Origin: Mycolicibacterium iranicum
Lineage (GTDB): Bacteria > Actinomycetota > Actinomycetes > Mycobacteriales > Mycobacteriaceae
Direction of reading: 5' to 3'
Assembly (NCBI RefSeq): GCF_001650495.1
Contig: NZ_LWCS01000021.1
Coordinates: forward strand, 232,427-296,426
Length of the DNA stretch: 64,000 nucleotides
Position numbers and translations under genes: made by a program
Shown: one piece after another, positions 1-10,501 of the stretch
Position numbering within the stretch: the stretch's first letter is position 1
Layout: every line of letters begins with the position of its first letter
Notes under the pieces: model-generated
Database searches by the model: none
The model's input: the letters and a program-made list of their open reading frames with translations, nothing else
Told to the model about the DNA's origin: nothing

Positions 1-545
1 AGCACCGGCGTCGACGGCCTCGTCGTGGGGGTCCTCGTCGGGGTCCTTGACGTCGTGGTGGGGGAGGGTGTGTAGGACGGCTCAGGTTGCGACGGCAGCG
101 GTGCCACCACCGTTTGTTGCCGGGAACTGTTGACGATCACCAACGCGATCACCAGGCCGATCACCAATACGACGGCGACGCCGGCGACGATCCACAGCCA
201 GCGCGGAGACTTCGGCCCGTCCGGGGGCGGTTCGGATCCGAATCCCTGCGGATGCTGCGGCGGGTACTGGCCCGTCGCGTAAGGGTCGTAGCCGTAGGGC
301 GAGTACGCCGGGAGGCGTTCGGTGGGAGGTGGAGCGTGCGGCGGCTGATACGGCGAGCCGTACGGCGCCTGGCTCGCGTAGGCGGGATCGGAGTATCCGG
401 AGTACCCGGGGGCACTGTTCCCCCAGTGCTCGTCGCGTCCGCCCGAGCCTGATCGCTCCTCACGTCCGCCCAAGCCTGATCGCTCCTCACGTCCGCCCAA
501 GCCCGATCGCTCCTCACGTCCGCGGGGATTGGGTGAATCTGTCAT
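1..545 (-). CDS. proline-rich single-pass membrane protein, Rv2507-like (3' end outside window)
   Basis: The ATG is at 545 and the frame stays open to the window edge, so the C-terminus is missing. Residues 10-40 hold near-identical repeats built on REERSGLGG, encoded by 27-bp tandem DNA repeats. A Pro/Tyr/Gly-rich cytoplasmic stretch follows (about 45-115), then one hydrophobic helix rich in Val, Ile and Leu (WLWIVAGVAVVLVIGLVIAL), then a Thr/Pro-rich external linker. This is the layout of mycobacterial proline-rich membrane proteins such as Rv2507, which lies next to the accD1 region in M. tuberculosis; synteny supports the match. The function is unknown. It is transcribed divergently from the S9 peptidase gene. 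The short frames called on the other strand here are shadows. Confidence 0.8.
   Translation of the reverse strand, partial: MTDSPNPRGREERSGLGGREERSGLGGREERSGSGGRDEHWGNSAPGYSGYSDPAYASQAPYGSPYQPPHAPPPTERLPAYSPYGYDPYATGQYPPQHPQGFGSEPPPDGPKSPRWLWIVAGVAVVLVIGLVIALVIVNSSRQQTVVAPLPSQPEPSYTPSPTTTSRTPTRTPTTRPSTPV
440..520. repeat. 27-bp tandem repeat, 3 copies, inside the proline-rich membrane protein gene
   Basis: Three consecutive 27-bp units (440-466, 467-493, 494-520) differ at only one or two positions. Each encodes nine residues (REERSGLGG type) near the N-terminus of the minus-strand protein. The unit length is a multiple of three, so copy number can change without a frameshift. Confidence 0.9.
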
Positions 546-642
546 ACCCACCTCATGGCTGCAGGGTACCTGTGCAGCCGCCCAGTGCATCCGCACCGGC
601 CCACACAACGCCGGCGGCGCAGACCGTGCACAATCGTGAACC

Positions 643-2505
643 GTGGCAGAACAGGTCCGTCGAATTTACGGCGCGTCTATGTCTCCTGATGCCACCGCGT
701 TCGCCCATCTCGTCGACGACGGCGGATATCCGAGGGCGGTGCAGCGGTTTCTACGAGGCTGGCGCGCGAGCTCGTCGCGCGATGTGGATCTGCCGATCGA
801 AGGCCCCGTTACACGCGTCATGCATTCAGCGGACGGCTACTGGCTGGCCTGTCAGGTCGCGCCAGAAGGCGGCACTCGCAGCCAGATTTGGGTCGTGACA
901 ACGGATCCCGACGATCGCGCGGCCCGCAGGATCGATTACTGGCCCTCGGGTGTGGAGGGCACCGCGGAGTTGATCGGTTGGGACGGCACCCTCGTCGCGG
1001 CGATCCTGACCGGTGAAGACGGCGTCGGCAGTTCGTGTTTGATCGACCCGTCCGGGGATACGACGACCGTGCTGGACCGTCGCTCGGGCGGCAGGCTGGT
1101 CGACGCGTGGGCCGGTGCCTCCCTGGTCCGCGTCGGCCCGCGTGGCTATCGAGAACTCATCATGTTGCGCGGGCTCACCGAGATCGGCCTGCTGCCGTAC
1201 GACCCCGGGTCGACGACCGACACCGGCGTCATCCTCGACGACCACCATCCACGCCGCCTGCGCTCGGGTCTCGACGGAGAGCTCACAGAGCTCTACCACC
1301 CGGCCAAGGAATACGGCGTCAACAGCACCGAGGGTTACGTCCGAGCGCTGATCCGAAGTGAAAACGGTGCCGAACATGCGCGTCTGCTCGAGGTGACCGT
1401 GTCCGCCGAAGGCGTGTCCTACCAGGTGATCGCCGAGCGTCCCGGATGTGAACTCGACGAATTCACCGTCAGTGACGATCTGTCGACGGTGGCCGTTCTG
1501 TGGAACCTGCACGGCGCCAGCGAATTACAGATCCTTGAGTATGCCGACGGCACCCTGTACGACCCGATTCCGCTGCCGGGGATGGTGGCCAGCGAGCTCA
1601 GCATCAGCGCGGGCGGCTCGATGCTCGCGCTGACGGTCGAGGGACCGTCGAAACCTCCGACCGTCGAACTCGTGGACCCGAGGAGCAGGGAATGGGAACC
1701 CGTCGACCGCGAGCCCAGCAGCGGGCCGCTGTCGGCCGACCCCACGCTGGAGACTGTCACCGCGCGTGACGGCCTGACGTTCACCGGCTGGCTGTTCCGT
1801 CCGCCCGGCGACGTCGAGACCATCGGCGCGATGCTGTTCCTGCATGGCGGACCCGAAGGGCAGGGCCGCCCCGGGTACAACGAGTTCTTTCCCGCACTGC
1901 TCGATGAAGGCATCTGCGTGTTTCTTCCGAACGTGCGAGGGTCCGGCGGATTCGGCAGGTCTTTCATGCACGCCGACGACCGTGAGCGACGCTTCGCCGC
2001 CATCGACGACGTCTCGGACGCGGTGCGGTTTCTCGTCGACAACGGACACGCTCCCGCGGGCAAAGTGGCGTGCTGCGGTTGGTCCTACGGCGGCTATCTC
2101 ACACAGGCTGCGCTGGCGTTTCACCCCGAAGACTTCGCGGCAGGCATCAGCATCTGCGGGATGAGCGACCTGAACACCTGGTACCGCAACACCGAGCCGT
2201 GGATCGCGGCCGCCGCCTATCCAAAATACGGCCACCCCGTCAGCGACCAGGATCTCTTGGAGAGACTGTCCCCGCTGCCCAGGGCGCAAGCGATCACGGC
2301 GCCGTTGCTGCTGGTACACGGACTCAACGACACCAACGTCCCGCCGAGCGAATCGCAACAGATGTGCGAGGCGCTGACCGCCTTGGGCCGGAAGGCGCAA
2401 CTGCTGACATTCGAGGACGACGGCCACGAGATCGACAAGCGCGAAAACCGCGCTCTGCTGCGGAAAGCGATGTGCGATTGGCTCACCTCCGCGTTCGCTG
2501 ACTGA
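643..2505 (+). CDS. S9-family prolyl oligopeptidase-like serine peptidase
   Basis: This 620-residue protein has a beta-propeller-like N-terminal half and a C-terminal alpha/beta-hydrolase domain, as in S9 acylaminoacyl/prolyl oligopeptidases. The nucleophile is Ser481 in GWSYGG. The likely acid is Asp563 (HGLNDTNVP) and the base His595 (DDGHEI), in the order and spacing of the family. HGGPEGQGRPGYNEFFPALL is the usual oxyanion-hole region. It starts at GTG 643; ATG 679 is an in-frame alternative that would remove 12 residues. There is no signal peptide, so a cytoplasmic peptidase acting on short peptides or acylated amino acids is likely. The substrate cannot be read from sequence. The gene is monocistronic and divergent from the membrane protein upstream. 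Confidence 0.88.
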   Translation: MAEQVRRIYGASMSPDATAFAHLVDDGGYPRAVQRFLRGWRASSSRDVDLPIEGPVTRVMHSADGYWLACQVAPEGGTRSQIWVVTTDPDDRAARRIDYWPSGVEGTAELIGWDGTLVAAILTGEDGVGSSCLIDPSGDTTTVLDRRSGGRLVDAWAGASLVRVGPRGYRELIMLRGLTEIGLLPYDPGSTTDTGVILDDHHPRRLRSGLDGELTELYHPAKEYGVNSTEGYVRALIRSENGAEHARLLEVTVSAEGVSYQVIAERPGCELDEFTVSDDLSTVAVLWNLHGASELQILEYADGTLYDPIPLPGMVASELSISAGGSMLALTVEGPSKPPTVELVDPRSREWEPVDREPSSGPLSADPTLETVTARDGLTFTGWLFRPPGDVETIGAMLFLHGGPEGQGRPGYNEFFPALLDEGICVFLPNVRGSGGFGRSFMHADDRERRFAAIDDVSDAVRFLVDNGHAPAGKVACCGWSYGGYLTQAALAFHPEDFAAGISICGMSDLNTWYRNTEPWIAAAAYPKYGHPVSDQDLLERLSPLPRAQAITAPLLLVHGLNDTNVPPSESQQMCEALTALGRKAQLLTFEDDGHEIDKRENRALLRKAMCDWLTSAFAD

Positions 2506-2519
2506 CCGCGCTGCGCCAA

Positions 2520-2545
2520 GGTTTACCTGAATTTTCAGCGGGGTA
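2520..2545 (+). promoter_or_regulatory. SigF-type promoter
   Basis: GGTTT (2520-2524) is followed by 16 bases and then GGGTA (2541-2545). This fits the published mycobacterial SigF consensus GGTTT-N15-17-GGGTA exactly. It lies 49 bases before the ATG of the small membrane protein at 2595, with a GGAGG ribosome site at about 2581. Stress or stationary-phase expression of the two following small genes is inferred. Confidence 0.8.
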
Positions 2546-2594
2546 AAACTCTCTCGCGCGCCACCACGGATCGCGCAGACGGAGGAGGCACGGC

Positions 2595-2798
2595 ATGCGA
2601 GGGATTCTCGGGGTCATAGTGCTCGTCTGGTTGTTGATCGGCGTGTTCGCCGCCTATCAGCGTGACTACTTCACCAGCGGCGAAACCAATTGCGCCACTG
2701 CGGGAAGCATCGCGCTGACGGTGGTGGCGGGGCCGTTGAATTACGCGGGAGTCAATCCGAAGGTCACGGATTGCAATGTCCCGCAACCCAGTCAGTAG
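2595..2798 (+). CDS. small membrane protein, 67 aa
   Basis: The protein has one N-terminal hydrophobic segment (about residues 3-20) followed by a polar exported tail with two cysteines (in NCAT and DCNV) that could form a disulfide. A GGAGGAGG-like ribosome site stands at the right distance before ATG 2595. It is of a type I associate with conserved mycobacterial small membrane proteins of unknown function; I know no biochemical role. A SigF promoter sits directly upstream, and the gene is followed after 35 bases by another tiny membrane protein, so the two are likely co-transcribed in the SigF stress response. Confidence 0.75.
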   Translation: MRGILGVIVLVWLLIGVFAAYQRDYFTSGETNCATAGSIALTVVAGPLNYAGVNPKVTDCNVPQPSQ

Positions 2799-2833
2799 CT
2801 CACTGTCTGGTCGTCTCGCAGAACGGAGTAGAA

Positions 2834-2989
2834 ATGATCGTTTTCGGAGCGATCCTGCTCATCTTAGGTCTCATCTTCAACATGTCGATCCTGTGGTCCA
2901 TCGGCGTCGTTCTTCTCGTGATCGGCGCGGTGTTCTGGATTCTTGGATCGGTGGGCCGTCCGGTCGCAGGTCGGCGGGCCTGGTACTGA
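2834..2989 (+). CDS. DUF6131-type tiny hydrophobic protein, 51 aa
   Basis: Starting at ATG 2834, the peptide MIVFGAILLILGLIFNMSIL continues into a second hydrophobic segment and ends in a short basic tail (GRPVAGRRAWY). Two membrane helices with a short turn are predicted. The pattern matches the actinobacterial DUF6131 family as I remember it. The function is unknown. It is likely in the same SigF transcript as the preceding gene. A longer same-frame reading from 2690 would overlap that gene and is not needed. Confidence 0.72.
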   Translation: MIVFGAILLILGLIFNMSILWSIGVVLLVIGAVFWILGSVGRPVAGRRAWY

Positions 2990-3004
2990 GCCCGAACGCC
3001 GGGT

Positions 3005-3658
3005 CTACCGGCGGAGCCCGGCCGAAGTCAACGCCGCAACCGTCATCTCGCGTAGGACGGACCGTGAGCTGGCTTCGGCCGTTCGCGTGCTCCCGGGCTT
3101 CAAGCTGTGGGCTGTCGAGTTCAGCAGACCGAAAGTGGCGTGGGCCATCAGGCGTGCGTCACCTTCGGTGAGTTCGGGGTCGCGGCGCCGCAAGATCTCC
3201 ACCCAGATCTCCACATACAGTCGCTGCTTGCGGCGCACCTGACGCTTCGCTGTGGCGGGCAGATTGCCGAGGTCGCGGTCCTGGATGCGAATCAGGTCCG
3301 ATTCGCCGAGCGCGAAATCCAGATGAAAGTCGATCAGGGCCGCCAACGCGTGGTCGGCATCCTCGGCTTTGTCAGCGACCTCGGTGGCGCCGGCGAGCAG
3401 CCTGGTGCTGATGCCCACCAGAAGCTCGACGAGCAATGCCTCTTTGTTGGGAAAGTGCCGGTAGATCGCGGGCCCGCTGACGCCGGCGGCCGCCCCGATG
3501 TCCTCCAGCCTGACGGCGAGGTAACCGTGTTCGGCGAACAGCCGCTCGGCCGCGGCGACCAGCTGGCCTCGCCGGTCTGATTTGGCCCTGCTGCGCGGCG
3601 AGGTGGCCGTCGACCGGGCTGGCGTCGGCTGAGCCGACGATCGGGCTGGCGTGTTCAT
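3005..3658 (-). CDS. TetR-family regulator, probable repressor of the acc/leucine operon (Rv2506-like)
   Basis: This 217-residue protein has the TetR N-terminal helix-turn-helix at about residues 28-75 (LFAEHGYLAVRLEDIGAAAG, then VSGPAIYRHFPNKEALL) and a helical C-terminal ligand domain. The start ATG 3658 has GGAGG eight bases upstream. Its first 25 residues form a Ser/Pro/Arg-rich extension whose DNA carries a dispersed 19-bp repeat (3624-3642). It is divergent from accD1, and the 80-base gap holds two near-identical palindromes, so it most likely represses both itself and the catabolic operon. Position and orientation match Rv2506. The ligand is probably an acyl-CoA intermediate (inference). 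Confidence 0.85.
   Translation of the reverse strand: MNTPARSSAQPTPARSTATSPRSRAKSDRRGQLVAAAERLFAEHGYLAVRLEDIGAAAGVSGPAIYRHFPNKEALLVELLVGISTRLLAGATEVADKAEDADHALAALIDFHLDFALGESDLIRIQDRDLGNLPATAKRQVRRKQRLYVEIWVEILRRRDPELTEGDARLMAHATFGLLNSTAHSLKPGSTRTAEASSRSVLREMTVAALTSAGLRR
3624..3642. repeat. dispersed hairpin repeat, copy inside the tetR gene
   Basis: The 19-base sequence beginning GTCGGCTGAGCCGAC (6-bp arms, 3-base loop) and ending GATC recurs exactly in the tandem array at 47296-47388. Here it lies inside the coding sequence for the N-terminal extension of the TetR protein and is flanked by two copies of CGGGCTGGCGT. Confidence 0.75.
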
Positions 3659-3692
3659 GACGTGAACCTCCGGCCGATGGTAGACAGCATCA

Positions 3693-5302
<1,610 letters not shown>

Positions 5303-5304
5303 CC

Positions 5305-7287
5305 ATGTTCGAAACAGTTCTGGTAGCCAACCGCGGGGAGATCGCCGTCCGGGTGATTCGCACGCTGCGGGGCATGGGCATCCGCTCGGTCGCCGTGTTC
5401 AGCGACGCTGATGCCCGCGCCCGTCATGTCGCCGAAGCCGATGTCGCGGTCAATATCGGCCCTGCGCCGGCGCGGCAGAGCTATCTCTCCATCGATGCGC
5501 TGCTCGCGGCGATCGAACGCACAGGAGCCCAGGCCGTCCACCCCGGTTACGGATTCCTTTCCGAGAACGCTCATTTCGGCGAGGCCCTGAGGTCCGCCGG
5601 CGTGGTGTTCATCGGGCCGCCGGTGGCCGCGATCCAGACGATGGGCGACAAGATCTCGGCGAAGGCTGCGGTCTCTGAATTCGGTGTTCCCGTGGTGCCG
5701 GGGATTTCGCGACCCGGCCTGACCGACGACGACTTGATTTCGGGCGCCCCTGGCATCGGCTTCCCGGTGTTGGTGAAGCCATCGGCCGGCGGTGGTGGCA
5801 AGGGCATGCGCGTTGTGCACGATGCGTCCGAACTTCCCGCGGCACTTGCGAGTGCGCGTCGTGGAGCGGCATCGTCGTTCGGCGACGACACGCTCTTCCT
5901 GGAGCGGTTCGTGTTGAATCCCAGACACATCGAGGTGCAGGTGCTCGCCGACAACCACGGCAACGTGGTGCACCTGGGTGAGCGTGAATGCAGCCTGCAG
6001 CGCCGTCATCAGAAGGTCATCGAGGAAGCGCCATCCCCCTTGCTGGACGAGCAGACTCGGGCCCGAATCGGCGCCGCGGCCTGCGACACGGCCCGCAGTG
6101 TCGCCTACACGGGGGCTGGCACCGTCGAGTTCATCGTGTCCGCCGACCGACCCGACGAGTTCTTCTTCATGGAGATGAACACCCGCCTGCAGGTGGAGCA
6201 TCCGGTCACCGAGATGGTCACCGGATTCGACCTGGTGGAATTGCAGGTTCGCGTCGCGGCGGGGGAGAAGCTGCCCATCGCGCAGGACGACATCCGCCTC
6301 CACGGGCATGCGATCGAGGCACGGGTGTACGCCGAAGACCCCGCCCGTGGCTTCCTCCCAACCGGCGGTGAGGTGATCGGGCTGAAAGAGGCGGCCGGCG
6401 CCGGGATCCGTATCGATTCCGGGTTGGCGCGCGGCACCGTGGTCGGCAGTGACTACGATCCGATGCTGGCCAAAGTGATCGTGCACGCACAGGACCGGCC
6501 GTCGGCTTTGCGCGCATTGGACATCGCGCTGGCCGACACGGCGGTGCTCGGCGTGACCACCAACGTGGAGTTCCTGCGCTTCCTGCTCGCCGACCCGGAC
6601 GTGGCGGCAGGCAACCTGGACACCGGGCTCCTCGACCGACGGCTGCCAGATTTCGTTCCGGCGCCGCCGACGGACGACGACCTCGTCGCCGCGGCAGCGT
6701 ATCGCTGGCTGAAATCCTGGCCGACAACAGCATCCGATCCGTGGGAACTGCCGTCGGGGTGGCGCATCGCTGGTCGCGCCCCGACATCGATCCGGCTGCG
6801 TGCGGGAGAGCGAACCGACCACGTGTGGTTGACGGGTGCGCCCGACGATGCGACTGCTGCCGTCGAAGGTGGTCAAACCCGCTCACTACGAGCCTTGTTG
6901 ACCGACGACGTGCTGACCGTCACGATCGACGGAGTGCGCTCCGACCGTCTCGTCGCCGACATCGGCGGGCAGGTGTGGCTGGCCGGTGCAGGGCGCGTCG
7001 TGATGGTCGAGGAAGTGCGGGAAGCCCCCGTGCGTCCCGACGACGAACACAGTGGTGACGCCGAACTGACCAGCCCGATGCCCGGGGCGGTGGTGGCGGT
7101 CGGCGTCGACGACGGTGCGGCCGTGACAGCGGGGACCGTCGTGGTCACCGTCGAGGCGATGAAGATGGAGCACGCGCTGTCCGCGCCCGTCGACGGACTG
7201 GTCGAACTGTTGGTCGGCGCGGGCGAACAGGTGAAGGTGGGTCAGGTGCTGGCCCGGATAACGGCAACCAAGGAGCCGCAAGCATGA
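5305..7287 (+). CDS. accA1: acyl-CoA carboxylase alpha subunit AccA1 (biotin carboxylase + BCCP)
   Basis: The 660-residue biotin carboxylase/carrier subunit is the partner of AccD1. The N-terminus ([20 protein letters not shown]) starts the biotin carboxylase domain. The ATP-grasp glycine loop is in [11 protein letters not shown], and the catalytic segment is [15 protein letters not shown] less conserved BT-like linker follows, and the C-terminal biotinyl domain has EAMKMEH with the biotin acceptor Lys620. ATG 5305 follows the accD1 stop (5300-5302) by two bases; GTG 5299 would overlap it. The terminal TGA shares bases with the fadE19 ATG (ATGA), so translation is coupled. It acts with AccD1 in the cytoplasm. 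Confidence 0.93.
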   Translation: MFETVLVANRGEIAVRVIRTLRGMGIRSVAVFSDADARARHVAEADVAVNIGPAPARQSYLSIDALLAAIERTGAQAVHPGYGFLSENAHFGEALRSAGVVFIGPPVAAIQTMGDKISAKAAVSEFGVPVVPGISRPGLTDDDLISGAPGIGFPVLVKPSAGGGGKGMRVVHDASELPAALASARRGAASSFGDDTLFLERFVLNPRHIEVQVLADNHGNVVHLGERECSLQRRHQKVIEEAPSPLLDEQTRARIGAAACDTARSVAYTGAGTVEFIVSADRPDEFFFMEMNTRLQVEHPVTEMVTGFDLVELQVRVAAGEKLPIAQDDIRLHGHAIEARVYAEDPARGFLPTGGEVIGLKEAAGAGIRIDSGLARGTVVGSDYDPMLAKVIVHAQDRPSALRALDIALADTAVLGVTTNVEFLRFLLADPDVAAGNLDTGLLDRRLPDFVPAPPTDDDLVAAAAYRWLKSWPTTASDPWELPSGWRIAGRAPTSIRLRAGERTDHVWLTGAPDDATAAVEGGQTRSLRALLTDDVLTVTIDGVRSDRLVADIGGQVWLAGAGRVVMVEEVREAPVRPDDEHSGDAELTSPMPGAVVAVGVDDGAAVTAGTVVVTVEAMKMEHALSAPVDGLVELLVGAGEQVKVGQVLARITATKEPQA

Positions 7288-8444
7288 GTGATTTCCTGGC
7301 GACGGGCACCCTGCCCGACCACTACGAGCAGCTGGCCAAGACGGTGCGCGATTTCGCCCAGAGCGTCGTCGCCCCCGTCGCGGCCAAACACGACGAAGAG
7401 CATTCCTTCCCGTACGAGGTCGTGTCGGGAATGGCCGACATGGGTCTGTTCGGGCTGCCGTTCCCCGAGGAGTACGGCGGCATGGGCGGCGACTACTTCG
7501 CCCTGTGCCTGGCACTCGAGGAGCTCGGCAAGGTCGACCAGAGCGTGGCGATCACACTGGAGGCCGGGGTATCGCTGGGCGCGATGCCGGTGTACCGATT
7601 CGGCACCGAGGAGCAGAAGCAGGAATGGTTGCCGCTGTTGGCTTCTGGAAAGGCGCTCGGTGCCTTCGGGTTGACCGAGGCCGGAGGCGGTAGCGATGCC
7701 GGGGCGACCAAAACCACCGCCAAATCGGATGGATCAACTTGGGTTATCAACGGCAGCAAGCAGTTCATCACGAACTCGGGCACCGACATCACCAAGCTCG
7801 TCACGGTCACCGCCGTCACCGGCGAGAGCAACGGCAAGAAGGAGATCTCGTCGATCCTGGTGCCCGTTCCGACCCGAGGTTTCACCGCCGAGCCCGCGTA
7901 CAACAAGGTCGGCTGGAACGCCTCGGATACCCATCCTCTCAGCTTCGACGATGTCCGCGTGCCCCAGGAGAACCTGCTCGGCGAGCGCGGGCGCGGCTAC
8001 GCCAACTTCCTGCGCATCCTCGACGAGGGCCGCATCGCGATCGCCGCGTTGTCGGTCGGCGCGGCGCAGGGCTGCGTGGACGAGAGCGTCAATTACTCCA
8101 AGGAGCGCGAGGCGTTCGGCCGTTCGATCGGCAGCAATCAAGCGATTGCCTTCAAGATCGCGCGGATGGAGGCCAGGGCGCACGTCGCCCGCGCCGCCTA
8201 CTACGACGCTGCCGCACTCATGTTGTCCGGCAAGCCTTTCAAGAAACAGGCCGCGATCGCCAAGCTCGTGGCCAGTGAGGCGGCGATGGACAACGCGCGC
8301 GACGCCACGCAGATTTTCGGGGGGTACGGCTTCATGAACGAGTATGCGGTGGCGCGGCACTACCGTGACAGCAAGATCCTCGAAATCGGTGAGGGGACAA
8401 CGGAAGTGCAGTTGATGCTGATTGGCCGGGAGCTGGGCCTGTGA
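7284..8444 (+). CDS. fadE19: acyl-CoA dehydrogenase FadE19
   Basis: This 386-residue FAD-dependent acyl-CoA dehydrogenase covers the full family length. Signatures are [12 protein letters not shown] in the middle domain and [20 protein letters not shown] near the C-terminus. The catalytic base is Glu370 in [10 protein letters not shown], the position used by short/medium/branched-chain enzymes; true isovaleryl-CoA dehydrogenases have Gly or Ala there and use a Glu elsewhere. It would introduce the alpha-beta double bond in a short branched acyl-CoA within this operon. It overlaps accA1 by four bases and the MaoC gene by one. Order matches Rv2500c. Confidence 0.9.
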   Translation: MSDFLATGTLPDHYEQLAKTVRDFAQSVVAPVAAKHDEEHSFPYEVVSGMADMGLFGLPFPEEYGGMGGDYFALCLALEELGKVDQSVAITLEAGVSLGAMPVYRFGTEEQKQEWLPLLASGKALGAFGLTEAGGGSDAGATKTTAKSDGSTWVINGSKQFITNSGTDITKLVTVTAVTGESNGKKEISSILVPVPTRGFTAEPAYNKVGWNASDTHPLSFDDVRVPQENLLGERGRGYANFLRILDEGRIAIAALSVGAAQGCVDESVNYSKEREAFGRSIGSNQAIAFKIARMEARAHVARAAYYDAAALMLSGKPFKKQAAIAKLVASEAAMDNARDATQIFGGYGFMNEYAVARHYRDSKILEIGEGTTEVQLMLIGRELGL

Positions 8445-8944
8445 TGAGCGACACGACCGACAGAAAGATCGTCGTTCAGCGGGGGCTGTGGTTCGAGGAG
8501 TTCGAAACGGGTGTGCTGTACCAGCACCGGCCCGGGCGGACCATCACCGAAGCCGACAACGTGCTGTTCACCACGCTGACCATGAACACTCAGGCGCTGC
8601 ATCTCGATGCGGCGTTCTCGGAGGCGCTGCCGCCGTTCCACCAGCGGCTCGTGAACTCGATGTTCACGCTCTCCACGCTGGTCGGCCTTTCGGTCGCCCA
8701 GCTGACGCAGGGCACGATCGTGGGCAACCTCGGATTCGGCGAAGTCGCCTTTCCCAAGCCACTGTTCCACGGTGACACCCTGTACGCAGAGACCGAGGTG
8801 ACCGACAAGCGCGAATCCAGGAGTCGGCCGGGCGAGGGGATCGTGACGTTCAGCCACGTCGGCCGCAATCAGCACGGCGACATCGTGGCCACCGCGTCGC
8901 GGAAAACGATGGTGCGCAAGCGACCCGAAGGGGTAGCCGAGTGA
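8444..8944 (+). CDS. MaoC-like (R)-enoyl-CoA hydratase, Rv2499c-like
   Basis: This 166-residue hotdog protein has the hydratase-2 segment ITEADNVLFTTLTMNTQALH, in which the Asp and His of the family catalytic dyad are present. It probably hydrates the enoyl-CoA made by the dehydrogenase or the carboxylase (methylglutaconyl-CoA in a leucine pathway; inference). ATG 8444 overlaps the fadE19 stop; GTG 8441 is possible and adds one residue. Its end overlaps the citE GTG at 8941. The MaoC-CitE pair is a common neighbourhood in actinobacteria. Confidence 0.85.
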   Translation: MSDTTDRKIVVQRGLWFEEFETGVLYQHRPGRTITEADNVLFTTLTMNTQALHLDAAFSEALPPFHQRLVNSMFTLSTLVGLSVAQLTQGTIVGNLGFGEVAFPKPLFHGDTLYAETEVTDKRESRSRPGEGIVTFSHVGRNQHGDIVATASRKTMVRKRPEGVAE

Positions 8945-9744
8945 GCCTGGCACCCGGAATCGCGTGGCTGTTCTGCCCGGCCGATCGTCCGGAGCGATAC
9001 CAGAAGGCCGCGTCCGCTGCCGACATCGTGATTCTCGATCTCGAGGACGGCGTCGCGGCCAAGGACCGTCCCGCGGCGCGTCAGGCGCTGATCGACACGC
9101 CACTCGACCCCGGCCGCACGGTGGTGCGGGTCAATCCGAGTGGGACATCGGACCACGACCTCGATCTCGCAGCCGTCGCCAAGACGCCCTACACCACCGT
9201 CATGCTCGCCAAGTCCGAGACTGCCGAGCAGGTCGCCGCCTTGGCCCCGTTGAACGTCTTCGTGTTGATCGAGACGCCGCTGGCCGCACTCAATGTCGTG
9301 GAGCTCGCACGTGCGGACAACACATACGCACTGATGTGGGGTGCCGAAGATCTGTTCGCGGCGCTCGGTGGCACGGCGAACCGGTACCCCGACGGCTCCT
9401 ATCGCGAAGTGGCCCGTCACGTCCGGTCGCAGACTCTACTGGCCGCAAAAGCCTACGGGCGGTTGGTCTTCGACTCGGTGTTCCTGGATATCAAGAACCT
9501 GGTCGGGTTGCGAGCCGAGGTTGACGACGCGGTCGCCGTCGGATTCGACGGCAAGGTCGCGATCCACCCGACCCAGATCGCCGTCATCCGAGAGGGTTAC
9601 GCCCCGACCGATCAGGAGGCGGACTGGGCGCGACGTGTCCTGGCCGCCGCCCGCGACGAGCGCGGGGTGTTCCAGTTCGAGGGGCAGATGGTGGACATGC
9701 CGGTACTTCGGCGCGCCGAGCGGATCGTGGCGCTCGCTCCGTAG
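8941..9744 (+). CDS. citE: CitE-like beta-hydroxyacyl-CoA lyase, Rv2498c-like
   Basis: This 267-residue TIM-barrel lyase belongs to the HpcH/HpaI/CitE superfamily. LDLEDGVAAKDRPAAR near the N-terminus, the Arg in VRVNPSG, and the metal ligands in LIETPLAALN and WGAEDL are the family signature. No citrate lyase alpha/gamma partners are nearby, so it is a free-standing CitE-like enzyme. From memory, the M. tuberculosis homologue Rv2498c cleaves (R)-HMG-CoA and related hydroxyacyl-CoAs, which fits the last step of leucine breakdown and completes this operon. It starts at GTG 8941 overlapping the MaoC gene by four bases and ends exactly where the convergent crotonase gene ends. Confidence 0.88.
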   Translation: MSLAPGIAWLFCPADRPERYQKAASAADIVILDLEDGVAAKDRPAARQALIDTPLDPGRTVVRVNPSGTSDHDLDLAAVAKTPYTTVMLAKSETAEQVAALAPLNVFVLIETPLAALNVVELARADNTYALMWGAEDLFAALGGTANRYPDGSYREVARHVRSQTLLAAKAYGRLVFDSVFLDIKNLVGLRAEVDDAVAVGFDGKVAIHPTQIAVIREGYAPTDQEADWARRVLAAARDERGVFQFEGQMVDMPVLRRAERIVALAP

Positions 9745-10497
9745 TCACTTGCGCTTGGCGGCGGCCAAGCGAGCTGCGAACTCGGGCGATTCGATCGATG
9801 TTGCCTGGGGGCCGATCTCGACGTCGACCGCAAGCCGATGCTGGTCGGAGTCCACGGTGCCCGGGTTTGCCGTGGCGCGCATCGAGGCCTTGGTCGCGAG
9901 GACGACGTCCCTCGGTGCACTGGCCGGGCCCGCCGCGAGAGTGCGTGCGGTTGCCACCGGATCGCCGGCGACCTCGAGCGCGAGGCCATGGCGCACGGCG
10001 GCGTCGGCGTCGAAGCGCATGCCGAACAGCAGCGAGGCGCGAGCGACCTGGGGCCCGACGAGTCGTTGCAGCATCCAGGTGGCGCCTCCGCCGGGGTGGA
10101 TTCCGAGCTTCTGGAATCGTGGGTCGAAGACCGCGGCGGGTCCGGCGATCCGGACGTCCGCCGCGAGCGCCAGATTGAGGCCCGCTCCCACCGCGGCGCC
10201 GTTGACGGCCGCGATGGTAGGCAATGCGCAGTCGGCGACCGCGAGGAAGCCGTCGTAGATCACGCGGAGCCCATCCTCGGCGGCCGCACCCAACGCGGTG
10301 AGATCGGCGCCCGCGCAGAACGCCTTGCCGGCGCCGGTGACGATCACGGCGTGCACGTCCGGGTTTGCCTCGGCGGCATCGACCGCCGCGCGCAAGGCCG
10401 CCGAGATCTCAGCGGTCACCGCGTTGCGACGGTCGGGATCGTTGATGGTGATGAGCGCGACGCGGTCTTCGACGTGCGTCAGTACAAGATCGGACAC
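9745..10497 (-). CDS. echA14: enoyl-CoA hydratase/isomerase-family protein, EchA14-like, catalytic Glu pair missing
   Basis: The 250-residue crotonase-fold protein has the oxyanion-hole segments KAFCAGADL and [18 protein letters not shown]. Aligned with classical hydratases, the two catalytic glutamates (Glu144 and Glu164 of rat crotonase) are replaced by Phe128 (FDPRFQKLG) and Ala154 (VARASLLFG). It should still bind acyl-CoA but not act as a standard hydratase. Position and strand relative to citE match EchA14 (Rv2486). It abuts the citE stop and is followed upstream by a thioesterase gene on the same strand (4-base gap), so the two are likely co-transcribed. Confidence 0.83.
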   Translation of the reverse strand: MSDLVLTHVEDRVALITINDPDRRNAVTAEISAALRAAVDAAEANPDVHAVIVTGAGKAFCAGADLTALGAAAEDGLRVIYDGFLAVADCALPTIAAVNGAAVGAGLNLALAADVRIAGPAAVFDPRFQKLGIHPGGGATWMLQRLVGPQVARASLLFGMRFDADAAVRHGLALEVAGDPVATARTLAAGPASAPRDVVLATKASMRATANPGTVDSDQHRLAVDVEIGPQATSIESPEFAARLAAAKRK

Positions 10498-10501
10498 CCG
10501 G

